From Streptomyces scabichelini (GTDB taxonomy: Bacteria; Actinomycetota; Actinomycetes; Streptomycetales; Streptomycetaceae), in NCBI RefSeq assembly GCF_011045015.1, contig NZ_JAAKZY010000107.1:1-34676 (forward strand): DNA of 34,676 nucleotides, read 5' to 3'. Each line of letters opens with the position of its first letter. The stretch's first letter is position 1. Positions 1 to 8,786 of the stretch are shown here, piece by piece. Under the pieces are notes generated by a model. That model searched no databases, had not been told where the DNA came from, and saw only the letters and a program-made list of their open reading frames with translations. The translations under genes were made by a program, and so were the position numbers.

Positions 1-1045
1 GGGCGGGCTGGAGGACTCCCGTGGCGTCGGTGAGGAAGGTGCCGCGTGCGGCGTTGTGAGGATGGCGCGGTGCCTCCACCAGCGACAGCACGGGGGTGAC
101 GCACGCGTCGGCGTCGGCGAACACGGCGGCCCAGTCGTCGCGGGTCCGGGCGGCGAAGACCTCCGCCAGGCGCCGCCGCATGACCGGCCAGCGGGAACGG
201 TCCCACTGCCCGGTGAAGTCGGCATCCTCGACCAGGCCGAGCCGTTCCAGGAGGGTGGCGAAGAAGGGCGCCTCGATCGCGCCGACCGCGACGTACTCGC
301 CGTCGCGGCAGCGGTAGACGCCGTAGAACGGGGCTGTGCCGTCCAGGTAGTTGACGCCCCGGTGGTCGGTCCACCGCCCCTCGTGCAGACGGCTGTAGAT
401 CATGGCCAGCAGCTGAGCCGACCCGTCCACCATGGCGGCGTCCACGACCTGGCCTTCCCCGGTGGCGCGTGCCTGCACGACCGCGCACAGCACACCGAAG
501 GCGAGCAGTGCGCCACCGCCGCCGAAGTCGCCGAGCAGGTTGAGCGGCAGGACCGGCGGACCGTCGGCCGGCCCGATGGCCCCCAAGGCCCCCGACAGGG
601 CGATGTAGTTGATGTCGTGCCCGGCCCGCGGCGCGAGCGGCCCGTCCTGCCCGAATCCCGTCATCCGTCCGTAGACCAGGCGCGGGTTGCGGTCCAGGCA
701 CGGGCCGGGGCCCACGCCGAGCCGTTCGGCCACCCCTGGCCGGAAGCCCTCCAGGAGGACATCGGCATCCGCCACCAGGTCGAGGACGGCGCCGACGCCT
801 TCCGGGTGCTTGAGGTCGATGGCGGCCGAGCGCCGGCCCCGGTGCAGGACGGGATCGGGCCTGCCGGCCACGTCCGACGGGCGCTCGACACGGATCACAT
901 CCGCACCGGCGTCGGCGAGGAGCATCGCGCAGAACGGCCCCGGCCCGATGCCCCCGAGCTCGATGACCCGCAGCCCGGTGAGCGGCCCCGGGCCCGCGTC
1001 GGGTACGGCGCCGTTCGCACGTTCCTGGTCTTGTTCTTCGTTCAC
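1..1045 (-). CDS. alpha-methylacyl-CoA racemase (CoA-transferase family III), C-terminus off window
   Basis: Partial gene; its 3' end lies beyond base 1. The family (CaiB/BaiF fold) includes CoA transferases and 2-methylacyl-CoA racemases. The racemase triad of mycobacterial MCR (His126, Asp156, Glu241) appears here with a constant +17 offset: His143 in AGHDINY, Asp173 in GDFGGG and Glu258 in VGAIEAP. I therefore prefer racemase over transferase. The enzyme would interconvert (R)- and (S)-2-methylacyl-CoA so that beta-oxidation can proceed. The start is a GTG at 1045, seven bases after the hydratase stop, without a strong Shine-Dalgarno, so translational coupling is likely. It is the third visible gene of the SDR-hydratase-racemase operon. 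Roughly 345 residues are visible. Confidence 0.88.
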   Translation of the reverse strand, partial: MNEEQDQERANGAVPDAGPGPLTGLRVIELGGIGPGPFCAMLLADAGADVIRVERPSDVAGRPDPVLHRGRRSAAIDLKHPEGVGAVLDLVADADVLLEGFRPGVAERLGVGPGPCLDRNPRLVYGRMTGFGQDGPLAPRAGHDINYIALSGALGAIGPADGPPVLPLNLLGDFGGGGALLAFGVLCAVVQARATGEGQVVDAAMVDGSAQLLAMIYSRLHEGRWTDHRGVNYLDGTAPFYGVYRCRDGEYVAVGAIEAPFFATLLERLGLVEDADFTGQWDRSRWPVMRRRLAEVFAARTRDDWAAVFADADACVTPVLSLVEAPRHPHNAARGTFLTDATGVLQPA

Positions 1046-1052
1046 CGGCCGC

Positions 1053-1817
1053 TCACCGGCCTCGCCAGACGGGAGCGCGCTTCTCGGTGAAGGCCGACGC
1101 GCCTTCCCGAGCGTCTTCCGAGTTGAACACCAGCTCGACGATCGGCTTCTGACGGTCGAACAGCTCGTCGCGTGACCAGCCGGGAGACTCCACGAGGATA
1201 CGTTTGGTGACCCGTACGGCGAGCGGACCGTTGGCGGCGATGGCGGAGGCCAGCAGCCTCGCCTCCTTCAGCGCGCCGCCGGGTGGAGTGAGCCGGTTGA
1301 CCAGTCCGAAGTGGTGGGCCCGGTCCGCGGTGAGGACATCGCCGGTGAGGGCGAGTTCCATCGCGATCTGGTACGGGATCCGGCCCGGCAGTCGCAGCAG
1401 TCCCCCGGCCACCGCCACCAGACCGCGCTTGACCTCGGGCAACCCGAACTTGGCGTCCTCGGCGGCGACGACCAGATCACTCGCGAGTGCGATCTCGCAT
1501 CCGCCCGCCACGGCGTAGCCCTCGACGGCGGCGATCAGCGGCTTGCGCGGCGGGGTCTCGGTGAGGCCGGCGAAACCGCGCCCCTGCACGTGGGGGCGCT
1601 CGCCCCGCAGGAACGCCTTGAGGTCCATGCCCGCGCAGAAGGTGCCGCCCGCGCCGGTGATGATGCCGACCGCGAGGTCGTCACGCTCGTCCAGCTCGTC
1701 CAGCGCGGACGCGATCGCCTCCGCGACGGCTCGGGTGACCGCGTTGCGGGATTCGGGCCGGTTGATGGTGATGACGGCGATGCCGTCGCCGTACTCGACC
1801 AGTACTTCGTCTGCCAC
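1053..1817 (-). CDS. enoyl-CoA hydratase/isomerase (crotonase family)
   Basis: This 254-residue protein has the usual single-domain crotonase length. CAGMDLKAF (about 61-69) gives the first oxyanion-hole strand. Glu108 in GGCEIA and Glu128 in GLPEV sit at the positions of the two catalytic glutamates of classical hydratases, so hydration of a 2-enoyl-CoA is likely. The start is a GTG at 1817 preceded by AAAGGAGC; the open frame runs further upstream but lacks a better site. The gene lies between the SDR and the racemase on the same strand, which fits sequential steps of one beta-oxidation-like pathway. The exact substrate cannot be read from the sequence. Confidence 0.9.
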   Translation of the reverse strand: MADEVLVEYGDGIAVITINRPESRNAVTRAVAEAIASALDELDERDDLAVGIITGAGGTFCAGMDLKAFLRGERPHVQGRGFAGLTETPPRKPLIAAVEGYAVAGGCEIALASDLVVAAEDAKFGLPEVKRGLVAVAGGLLRLPGRIPYQIAMELALTGDVLTADRAHHFGLVNRLTPPGGALKEARLLASAIAANGPLAVRVTKRILVESPGWSRDELFDRQKPIVELVFNSEDAREGASAFTEKRAPVWRGR

Positions 1818-1881
1818 GGAAGCTCCTTTGCGGTGGCCAAGCGGTGGTCGCGGTTGGGGAGTAGCGGTTGAACGCCGGCCT

Positions 1882-2646
1882 TCAGCGTGGGGCCAGGCGG
1901 ATCGCGCCGTCGAGGCGGATGGTCTCTCCGTTGAGCATCGAGTTGTCGATGATGTGCAGGGCGAGTTGTGCGTACTCGTCCGCCGCGCCGAGGCGCGGCG
2001 GGTGCGGCACCGCGGCAGCGAGCGCGTCGAGCTTCTCCTTCGGCCGCCTGCCGAGCATCGGTGTGTCGAACAAGCCGGGCGCGATGGTGACGACCCGGAT
2101 GCTCTTGCTCGCCAGATCCCGGGCCGCACACACGGTGAGGCCGGCCACTCCGGCTTTCGACGCCGCGTACGGGGCCTGTCCGATCTGCCCCTCGAACGCC
2201 GCGACCGACGCTGTCATGACCACCACTCCGCGGTCGCCGTCGAGTGGTTCGTTGCAGGCCATACGGGCGGCGGCGAGCCGGAGCACGTTGAAGGTGCCGA
2301 TCAGGTTGACGTCGACCACGGCACGGAAATGGTCGAGATCACCGGCGGTGCCGTCCTTGTTGACCACGCGGAGCGGCCCGCCGCGGCCCGCGCAGTGGAC
2401 GACCGCGCGCAGCGCTCCTGTCCGCTCGGCGGTGTCGAGGACGGCGGTCATGTCCTCGGTGCTCGTCACGTCGGCGGGGACGAAGACGGCCTCGGGGCCG
2501 AGGTCGCGGACGGCACGGTCGCCGTCCGAGGAGGGCAGGTCCGCGATGGTGACGCGGGCGCCGGCCTTGAGCAGCCGCCGTGCCGTCGCCAGGCCGAGCC
2601 CCGACGCGCCGCCGGTCACCACTGCGGATATTCCGCTGGTCTGCAT
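1882..2646 (-). CDS. short-chain dehydrogenase, HSD10-like 3-hydroxyacyl-CoA dehydrogenase
   Basis: This is a classical SDR of 254 residues. The cofactor motif TGGASGLG is at 11-18, Asn114 is in DVNLIG, Ser147 is in the active-site strand, and Tyr160/Lys164 form YAASK. The FEGQIGQAPYAASK stretch and the HCAGRG turn resemble type II 3-hydroxyacyl-CoA dehydrogenases (HSD17B10-like), which oxidise 2-methyl-3-hydroxyacyl-CoA and related substrates with NAD. The start ATG at 2646 follows GGAG; upstream in-frame codons lack an SD and have proline/alanine-rich, non-conserved sequence. It is the first gene of the operon and lies downstream of a CGATCGTTCG operator. Confidence 0.87.
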   Translation of the reverse strand: MQTSGISAVVTGGASGLGLATARRLLKAGARVTIADLPSSDGDRAVRDLGPEAVFVPADVTSTEDMTAVLDTAERTGALRAVVHCAGRGGPLRVVNKDGTAGDLDHFRAVVDVNLIGTFNVLRLAAARMACNEPLDGDRGVVVMTASVAAFEGQIGQAPYAASKAGVAGLTVCAARDLASKSIRVVTIAPGLFDTPMLGRRPKEKLDALAAAVPHPPRLGAADEYAQLALHIIDNSMLNGETIRLDGAIRLAPR

Positions 2647-2783
2647 GGACGCTCCAGTCGGTCGAGTCGGTGTCGGATCTGCCGCCGCCGGCGCCGGCAA
2701 AGGCGCGGCGACTGCCGTCGTACGCCGGGCCACGGGCCGGTCGTTGCGGTCGGGACCACAGCCGATGCGGAGAAAGAACTTGT

Positions 2784-2793
2784 CGAACGATCG
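2784..2793. promoter_or_regulatory. putative TetR operator, site 1 (SDR operon)
   Basis: The plus strand reads CGAACGATCG, the complement of CGATCGTTCG. It sits inside the 10-bp perfect palindrome AACGATCGTT (2786-2795), about 140 bases upstream of the SDR start. The same 10-mer occurs before three other units in this region. Confidence 0.7.
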
Positions 2794-2850
2794 TTAAGTT
2801 AGGTCGCCGTCTCACCCACTGTCAATGACCGCGACGAAAGTGCGGGCGAC

Positions 2851-3528
2851 CTACCGGGACGGCGCCTCGCCGTGCCCGAGCATTGCGAACGCCAGCCGCA
2901 CGTACCGGTCGCACAGCTCCGTCGTCCCGAGGTCGCCGGACGGGTCGTACCACTGGGCGACGGCGTTACACATGGCCATGACCGCCCGGCGGGCGTCGTC
3001 CGGGTGCGGGGTCCGGAAGACTCCGCCGGCGATGCCGTCGTCTATGGCCTTCTGGAAGAGTCCCGATACGGCGTGCCGCCTTTCGATGATGGGGTTGCGG
3101 TACTCGGGTTCGAGGTAACGGAGTTCCTGGAGGGTCAGCAGACTCTCGACCCGCCGCCGGACCCGGTAGTCGACCGTCACTCTGACCAGGGCGGCCAGCC
3201 GCGCGGCGGGGTCGTCACCGGCCTGGGTCAGTTCCTTCTCGCAGTGACGGAAGTAGTCGTCGAGGGAGTCCTCGATCAGGGCGTGGAAGAGCTCCGCCTT
3301 GCCGGAGTAGTAGTAATAGAGGGCGGACAGACTCATGTCGGCCCGCTTGGCGATGTCACGGATGGAGGCGCCGAAGTAGCCGCGCTCCGCGAAGACATCT
3401 CGTGCGGCGTCCATGATGGCGTCCCGGCCGTTTCCCCGGGGGCTGGAGGGACCGTTGCCCGCCGCCTTGCCGCTCTTGCCCGCTGCCTTGCCGCTCTTGT
3501 CCGCCGCTTTGCCGCTCGTCGTATCCAT
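2851..3528 (-). CDS. TetR-family repressor with Lys/Ala/Gly-repeat N-terminus
   Basis: This 225-residue regulator has its helix-turn-helix at about residues 35-80 (DAARDVFAERGYFGASIRDI, then LSALYYYYSGKAEL), followed by a helical ligand domain. The first 25 or so residues are three near-copies of an SGKAA(D/G)K unit encoded by roughly 21-base DNA repeats, which is unusual for the family. The ATG at 3528 is chosen because GGGAGG lies upstream and because the alternative start at 3582 would place the operator (3551-3560) inside the gene. It sits between the CoA-ester operon and the Liv importer and shares their operator, so it is the likely regulon repressor and is probably autoregulated. An acyl-CoA effector, as in FadR/KstR2-type TetRs, is plausible but inferred. 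Confidence 0.88.
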   Translation of the reverse strand: MDTTSGKAADKSGKAAGKSGKAAGNGPSSPRGNGRDAIMDAARDVFAERGYFGASIRDIAKRADMSLSALYYYYSGKAELFHALIEDSLDDYFRHCEKELTQAGDDPAARLAALVRVTVDYRVRRRVESLLTLQELRYLEPEYRNPIIERRHAVSGLFQKAIDDGIAGGVFRTPHPDDARRAVMAMCNAVAQWYDPSGDLGTTELCDRYVRLAFAMLGHGEAPSR

Positions 3529-3550
3529 GGCCCCAGCCTCCCAGAATGAA

Positions 3551-3560
3551 CGAACGATCG
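3551..3560. promoter_or_regulatory. putative TetR operator, site 2 (autoregulation)
   Basis: CGAACGATCG lies 23 bases upstream of the chosen ATG of the TetR gene. It is identical to the other three sites in the region and flanked by TGAA and ACAA. Confidence 0.68.
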
Positions 3561-3639
3561 ACAAAGCCGGCTCTCCTGCCATGCGGAGCCGAGGGCCGGC
3601 GCACCGCCACCGCCGGCCCGCCTGGCACAGTCCCCAGTG

Positions 3640-4881
3640 TCATCCGGCCGACGGAACCTTGTACTCCTTCGCCAGGTCCGATGCGAAGAAGTCACCGCGT
3701 GCTTTGACTCCGGCGAAGACACCCTTGTCCACACCCAGCACCTGGGCCTCGCGCGAACTGGGCTCAGCGGGATCGGAGAAGTCCTGAGGCGGGAGCAGGC
3801 CCGGTAGCGTGAAGTCGGTGACAGCGCTGCGGGCCTTGAGCACGCCCGGGCGGGTGAGGTCCTTGCAGCTCTTGCCGATAATCTCGGCGTAGAGCTTGGT
3901 CATGGCGTAGGCGTGGACGACTCCGCTGCTGGCCTCCGGTGCCTTACCGTACTGGTCCTTCCAGGCAGCGGCCAGCTTGCGAGCGGCGGCATTGTCCTCG
4001 CCGATGCCGCCAAGACCGGAGAGCCTGGAGTAGTGCTTGGTGAGCGCGGGCGCCGCAGACGTCTTGAGCAGGCTGGTGGCGAAGGTCGACACCCCGCCCA
4101 TGATCGGCACCTCCATGCCGGCCGACTGCGCCACTGCCGCCACCGAAGCCGCCTGCTTGGGCGTCGAGTCGACCACGATCGCCTTGACCTTCGCCGACTT
4201 GAGCGCGTTGACCTGGCTGGTGAGGTCGGTCGCGGTGGGGTCGATCTGCTGGCCGACGATCTTCAACCCCAGCTTCCCCGCAGCGAACTTGCTGCCCCGC
4301 AGGCTGTTCTCGCCGATTTCTCCCTGGAGGTAGATGTGCCCGACGGAATCGCCGCTGCGCAGTTCGCCCTTCCTCACGAGCCAGTCCAGACCGTTGATCG
4401 TCTGGATGTCGTAGGTGGCGCCCAGGACGATCAGGTGCTCATCCCCGAGCAGAGTCGACGCGAACGTGGTCAGGCCCGCGAGTTCGTCCTTCGCCTTGAT
4501 CTTCTCCCGCAGCGCCGTGACGACCGGTGAGCCGAGGATGTTCAGATACCCGAGGACCTGCGGATCCATCTCGTCGTACGCGGCGACGGCCTTCTGCGGG
4601 TCGTAGCCGTGATCGCGGGTGACCAGTGCCAGCTTCCGGTCGCAGACACCGCCTGCCGCGTTGATGTCCTTCACGGCGAGGTTGCTCGCGTCGAGGATCG
4701 TCTTGCCGGTGCCCGCGAACGGGCCCGACAGATCCATCAGCACCCCGAGGTTGATGGTGGAGTCGCTGACCCCGGGCGCGGCGGCGGTCCCGGCCGTTTC
4801 GGCCTTGGTGGAGCAGCCGGCAACCGCCAGCGTGAAGGCCAGGGCCGTGGCCGCCAGGCCGACTGTGCGCGATTTGTGCAT
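3640..4881 (-). CDS. branched-chain-type ABC importer, substrate-binding lipoprotein
   Basis: The protein is 413 residues, typical of LivJ-like type I periplasmic binding proteins (Peripla_BP_6). The N-terminus is a lipoprotein signal with lipobox VAGC near residues 20-23, so the mature protein should be lipid-anchored outside the membrane. The mature domain begins with an INLGVLMDLSGPFAG-like strand characteristic of the family. The ATG at 4881 is preceded by GGAGA; the earlier in-frame start has no SD. It follows LivM on the minus strand after a 110-base gap. Despite the family name, such proteins bind amino acids, amides, aromatic acids and other carboxylates, and the ligand is unknown here. 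Confidence 0.9.
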   Translation of the reverse strand: MHKSRTVGLAATALAFTLAVAGCSTKAETAGTAAAPGVSDSTINLGVLMDLSGPFAGTGKTILDASNLAVKDINAAGGVCDRKLALVTRDHGYDPQKAVAAYDEMDPQVLGYLNILGSPVVTALREKIKAKDELAGLTTFASTLLGDEHLIVLGATYDIQTINGLDWLVRKGELRSGDSVGHIYLQGEIGENSLRGSKFAAGKLGLKIVGQQIDPTATDLTSQVNALKSAKVKAIVVDSTPKQAASVAAVAQSAGMEVPIMGGVSTFATSLLKTSAAPALTKHYSRLSGLGGIGEDNAAARKLAAAWKDQYGKAPEASSGVVHAYAMTKLYAEIIGKSCKDLTRPGVLKARSAVTDFTLPGLLPPQDFSDPAEPSSREAQVLGVDKGVFAGVKARGDFFASDLAKEYKVPSAG

Positions 4882-4991
4882 CGGTGTGTCTCCTCGCTGA
4901 GAAGCGGATGAGGTGGTTGACAGCACACGTCCGGCAAGGTGGGGGGCGGGTCAGGAGTGCCTGAGACGACGGACGGCTGGGGAGCGGGGGT

Positions 4992-6089
4992 TCAGGGAGC
5001 GGCGGCCGCGGCCGGGCGGCGGCTTCGTAGAGGTCGAACGGCGCCGGTCAGTGCCGCCAGACCGCCCGGCTGGACGATCACGGCCACGATGACGACCGCG
5101 CCGTACACGAACTGGGCCGCTGTCGACGCGTCCAGTCCCTGCCCGCCGGCCCCGGTGACGAACGGCAGTGAATCCGCGTAGCGGGAGAACAGCAGGGGCA
5201 GCGTCACGACGAAGACCGCGCCGGCGAGCGCGCCACCCACGGATCCGAGGCCGCCCAGGATGACCATCACCAGATAGTTGACCGACAGGTTGAGGCTGAA
5301 GTAATCGGGGACGGTGCGCTGGAAGGCCAGTGCCGTGAGCACACCGGCAGCGCCGGCATACATCGACGACAGTACGAAGACGGCTGCCTTGGTGCGTCGT
5401 ATGTCGACGCCCATGGCGCTCGCGCCGATCTCGCTGTCCCTCATGAGCCTCAGCGCCCTGCCGGGCCGGCCGCGCAGGACGTTGCGGCCGAGCAGCGCCG
5501 CCCCGACGGTGACGACGAGGAACAGATACCACTGGCTCTCGGCGGCACCGAACGGAACGCCCAGGACGGTGACGTCCGCCTGGTCGGAGAAGGAGAACCC
5601 GCCGATCGACATCGGCACGACGGTCCGGCCCTCGAAGCCGCCGGTCACCGGCTTCATGTTCTGCAGCAGATGGTGGCCGAGGAACACCAGGCCCAGGGAG
5701 GCGATGCCCAGGTAGATGCCGTGCAGGCGGCTGGAGACCGGGCTGAACAGCAGGCCGCAGACGCCCGCCAGCAGGACGGCCAGGACCGCGGCGAGAAGCG
5801 GGGGGAGGCCGAGACCGGACACCCCGCCGTCGCTTTCTCCGGCCAGGAAGGCATAGCCGTATGCGCCGACGGCGACGAAAAAGGCGTGTCCCAGGGACAG
5901 TTGTCCCGCCGCGCCGAGCAGGATGGTGAGGCCGATCGCGCCGACCGCCGCCGCCATCGCGAACAGGCCCATGTTCAGCCAGAACGCGGAGACATACAGG
6001 GGCAGTGCCAGGAGGACCACCAGGGCGGCGGTCAGCGCGCACAGGGCCGGCACACGCCCTGCCATGGGGAGCCGGGACGTCTCAGGCAC
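4992..6089 (-). CDS. ABC importer permease, LivM-like
   Basis: A hydrophobic protein of 365 residues with about eight to nine membrane segments. It carries the LGAAGQLSLGHAFF motif typical of LivM permeases near residue 60 and an ILGGLGSVGGA loop that contacts the ATPases near residue 265. The start is a GTG at 6089 with a near-ideal GGAGG seven bases away. It overlaps the end of the LivH gene by 8 bases, indicating translational coupling. The C-terminus is alanine/arginine-rich. Confidence 0.9.
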   Translation of the reverse strand: MPETSRLPMAGRVPALCALTAALVVLLALPLYVSAFWLNMGLFAMAAAVGAIGLTILLGAAGQLSLGHAFFVAVGAYGYAFLAGESDGGVSGLGLPPLLAAVLAVLLAGVCGLLFSPVSSRLHGIYLGIASLGLVFLGHHLLQNMKPVTGGFEGRTVVPMSIGGFSFSDQADVTVLGVPFGAAESQWYLFLVVTVGAALLGRNVLRGRPGRALRLMRDSEIGASAMGVDIRRTKAAVFVLSSMYAGAAGVLTALAFQRTVPDYFSLNLSVNYLVMVILGGLGSVGGALAGAVFVVTLPLLFSRYADSLPFVTGAGGQGLDASTAAQFVYGAVVIVAVIVQPGGLAALTGAVRPLRSRRPAAAAAP

Positions 6090-6975
6090 GGCTGACCTCC
6101 TTCGCGCCGAACAGGCCCGAGGGCCGCCACAGCAGAACGCAGATCATGATCACGTAGGCCACGACGTCCCCCAGCCCTCGCCCGAGGAAGGAGAGGGCGT
6201 CCTGGTACTCGGCGACGGTCACCTCGGCGATGCCGATGACCAGCCCGCCCGCGATCGCCCCGCCGAGCGAGTCGAGGCCGCCGATGATCGCGGCGGGGAG
6301 CGCCTTGATGGCCACGGTCCCGGTACTCACGGCCACGCCGGGGCTGGGGAACGACGCGAGACCGATGCCGGCCGCGACGGCGAGGAGGCCGGCCGTGATC
6401 CAGGCACCTGCCGAGACCCGCTTCAGCCGGACACCGGCGAGCGCCGCGCCCTCGCGGTCCTCGATCGAGGCGCGCATGGCCAGGCCCCAGCCGGTGTGGC
6501 GGAGGACCGCGGCGAGGCCGGCGATCAGCAGCGGCACGGTGAGGATGGTGATGATCACGGACAAGGGCAGTACCACTGAGCCGAAGTGGACCACGTGTCC
6601 GTCCCAGGGAGCGCCGAGTGGCAGCACGCTCTCCCCGATGCGCCAGCTCAGTTCCGCGGTGAGCACCACGTTGACCCCGATGGTGAGGATCGCCAGCGCA
6701 TCATGCTTGCGGCCGTCGACCCGGGACAGCAGCAGTCGCTCCACCGCCAGCCCCAGCGTCCCGGCCGCGACCAGGCCGAGCGCCACGGCGGCCGCGAAGC
6801 CGATGTGCGGGCTGGTCTGCGCCACCACCCACACACCGAAGAGCAGAAACGAGGCGTGCGCGAAGTTCACCGTGCGGGTCGCCTTGAAGACGATGACGAA
6901 GCCCAGCGCGATCAGGGCGTACAACAACCCCAAAGACACACCGCTCAGCAGGATTTCGACTCCGCGGGTCATCAC
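6082..6975 (-). CDS. ABC importer permease, LivH-like
   Basis: A 297-residue membrane protein. It begins with the family-typical GVSLGLLYALIALGF segment and ATRTVNFAHASFL, and has the AIIGGLDSLGGA coupling loop near residue 235. The start may be GTG at 6975, overlapping the preceding stop as GTGA, or the next codon ATG at 6972. It pairs with LivM to form the transmembrane pore of the importer. Confidence 0.9.
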   Translation of the reverse strand: MMTRGVEILLSGVSLGLLYALIALGFVIVFKATRTVNFAHASFLLFGVWVVAQTSPHIGFAAAVALGLVAAGTLGLAVERLLLSRVDGRKHDALAILTIGVNVVLTAELSWRIGESVLPLGAPWDGHVVHFGSVVLPLSVIITILTVPLLIAGLAAVLRHTGWGLAMRASIEDREGAALAGVRLKRVSAGAWITAGLLAVAAGIGLASFPSPGVAVSTGTVAIKALPAAIIGGLDSLGGAIAGGLVIGIAEVTVAEYQDALSFLGRGLGDVVAYVIMICVLLWRPSGLFGAKEVSRA

Positions 6976-7784
6976 GACAACCTCTCCGCCACCTGGTCGT
7001 TTCCGGATTCCATGGGCACTCCCAGATAGGCGCTGATCACTTCCGGATGCTGCCTTACGTGTTCCGGCGTGCCGTCCGTGACGACCTTGCCGAAGTCGAG
7101 GACGGTGATGCGGTCGGCGATCGACATGACCACTCCCATGTCGTGCTCGACGAACACCACGGTCAGACCGAGCGCGTCACGTGCCGCGGAGACCAGCCGG
7201 GCGAGTTCCGCGCTCTCCGCGGTGTTCATCCCGGCGACCGGTTCGTCGAGGATGAGCAACCGCGGCTCCAGGCACAGCGCCCGCGCGAACTCCAGGCGCT
7301 TGAGATCCCCGTAGGCGAGGCTCGCCGCCGGGCGGTCCAGAACGCCGGACAAGCCGGCGAACTCCGCGATGTCGCGCACCCGCGCTTCGTGGACACGCTG
7401 TTCACCGCGGCCCAGTCCCAGTGCGGTCGCGGCGATGCCGGACCGGGTCAGCCGATGCCGGCCGACCATGAGGTTGTCGAGTGCGGACTCGACCGGTGAC
7501 ACGACGATATTCTGGAAGGTGCGGGCGACTCCCCTCCGTGCCACCCGGTCCGGACGCAGGCCCGTCACCTCCTGACCGTCCACCATGATGCGGCCCGAGG
7601 CGACACGGTAGATCCCCGACAGGGCATTGAGCAGCGTTGTCTTCCCGGCACCGTTGGGACCGATGACGGCATGGATCGTTCCGGGCCGCACGGTGAAGGA
7701 CACACCGTCAAGCGCGCGCAGGCCGCTGAACACCACGCTCACGTCCTCGACACGCAGTTCCGCTGCCGTTGGAGTCGTCGTCAT
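6972..7784 (-). CDS. ABC importer ATPase, LivG-like
   Basis: This 270-residue ATPase has Walker A GPNGAGKT at 42-49 and the LivG insertion GVARTFQN. The LAYGDLKRLE segment is the degenerate signature usual in LivG proteins. Walker B is LLILDEP with a downstream VEHDM H-loop. The ATG at 7784 overlaps the LivF stop as ATGA and has AGGTGG upstream. An alternative upstream GTG at 7793 is less well supported. Confidence 0.9.
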   Translation of the reverse strand: MTTTPTAAELRVEDVSVVFSGLRALDGVSFTVRPGTIHAVIGPNGAGKTTLLNALSGIYRVASGRIMVDGQEVTGLRPDRVARRGVARTFQNIVVSPVESALDNLMVGRHRLTRSGIAATALGLGRGEQRVHEARVRDIAEFAGLSGVLDRPAASLAYGDLKRLEFARALCLEPRLLILDEPVAGMNTAESAELARLVSAARDALGLTVVFVEHDMGVVMSIADRITVLDFGKVVTDGTPEHVRQHPEVISAYLGVPMESGNDQVAERLS

Positions 7785-8593
7785 GCGGACCACCTGCTCA
7801 GCGTCGGCGTGTTTCCGGTTCCGGGCCCGGGCCGCGGTGCGGATCCTCCGGCGCCCTGGCCGGCGTCCGCGTCCGCGCCCAGGTAGAGGCGTCGCACGTC
7901 GTCGCTCTGCGCCAGTTCGTCCGTCGGTCCGCTCAGTACGACCCGGCCGAGGTCGAGCACACAGGCCGAGTCGGCGACCGAAAGCGCCATCGCCGCGTTC
8001 TGCTCCACCAGCAGGACGGGGACCCCTTCCCGGCTGATCTCGCGGATGGTCTCGCCCACGAGATGCACCAGCCGCGGCGCGAGGCCGAGGGACGGCTCGT
8101 CGAGAAGCAGGAGTCTCGGTTGCGCCATCAACGCCCGGGCGATGGCGAGCATTTGCTGCTCGCCGCCGGACAGCGTCCCGCCACGGGCGCGTCGCCGCTC
8201 GGCGAGCTGCGGGAAGAGCTCGTACATCCGACGGCGTGTGCGCTCACGCACCGCCGACGACCGCACGGTGAGCGCACCGGCGTTCAGATTTTCCTCCACC
8301 GTCAGACCGGCGAAGATGTGCCGTCCTTCCGGTACCTGTACGAGCCCGTGCGCCACCGTGCGAGCCGTGTCCACACCGGTGATCCGTTCGCCACGGAACC
8401 GGACGGAGCCTTCGGTGACCCCGCCGCCGTACAGGCCGAGCGTGCCGGAGACGGCGCGCATGAGCGTCGTCTTGCCGGCGCCGTTGCTGCCGAGGAGCGC
8501 GACGACGCCACTGCCGCCGACGTCCAGGGACACCCCCCGCAGAACGGGTGCGCGAGCGCCGTACCGGACGACCAGTCCATCGATTTCGAGCAC
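7781..8593 (-). CDS. ABC importer ATPase, LivF-like
   Basis: This 270-residue ATPase has Walker A GSNGAGKT at 35-42, the signature LSGGEQQ, Walker B LLLLDEPSLGLAP and the LivF-typical VEQN in place of a H-loop histidine. The start is a GTG at 8593 preceded by AAGGGAGG. A longer frame from 8635 would run almost into the operator at 8640-8649 and has no comparable SD. The C-terminus carries a Gly/Pro-rich tail of about 30 residues not needed for the fold. It is the first gene of the five-gene Liv operon F-G-H-M-J, ordered with the ATPases first. Confidence 0.9.
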   Translation of the reverse strand: MLEIDGLVVRYGARAPVLRGVSLDVGGSGVVALLGSNGAGKTTLMRAVSGTLGLYGGGVTEGSVRFRGERITGVDTARTVAHGLVQVPEGRHIFAGLTVEENLNAGALTVRSSAVRERTRRRMYELFPQLAERRRARGGTLSGGEQQMLAIARALMAQPRLLLLDEPSLGLAPRLVHLVGETIREISREGVPVLLVEQNAAMALSVADSACVLDLGRVVLSGPTDELAQSDDVRRLYLGADADAGQGAGGSAPRPGPGTGNTPTLSRWSA

Positions 8594-8639
8594 TTCGGCC
8601 TCCCTTGCCGCTCTGAAGCAACGCCAAAGCGTCACTCAT

Positions 8640-8649
8640 CGATCGTTCG
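8640..8649. promoter_or_regulatory. putative TetR operator, site 3 (Liv importer operon)
   Basis: CGATCGTTCG lies 47 bases upstream of the LivF GTG, in the divergent region shared with the LLM oxidoreductase gene. The context is ATCGATCGTTCGTTAA. Confidence 0.7.
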
Positions 8650-8786
8650 TTAAGGCCAGCGCGAACGTAGGGTGAGCCACGTCACTCGGTCAAGGTCCCT
8701 GCACATGATCGCTTGAAACAACACGGGGTGAAGGACTGTGAGGCCACCCGGTTCCGTCTGGACAGGAAGGCCGGTACGGTGTTAAA

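Noticed and set aside
56..1090. Long plus-strand open frame of 344 codons.
   Set aside because: It is antisense to the racemase gene, whose triad and family blocks are clear; long antisense frames are common at this GC content.
1543..2802. Plus-strand frame of 419 codons across the hydratase and SDR genes.
   Set aside because: No family sequence; it runs antisense to two well-supported genes.
3465..3520. Short tandem repeats considered as a CRISPR-like or minisatellite array.
   Set aside because: The repeats are in frame inside the tetR gene, without spacers, and encode the SGKAA units.
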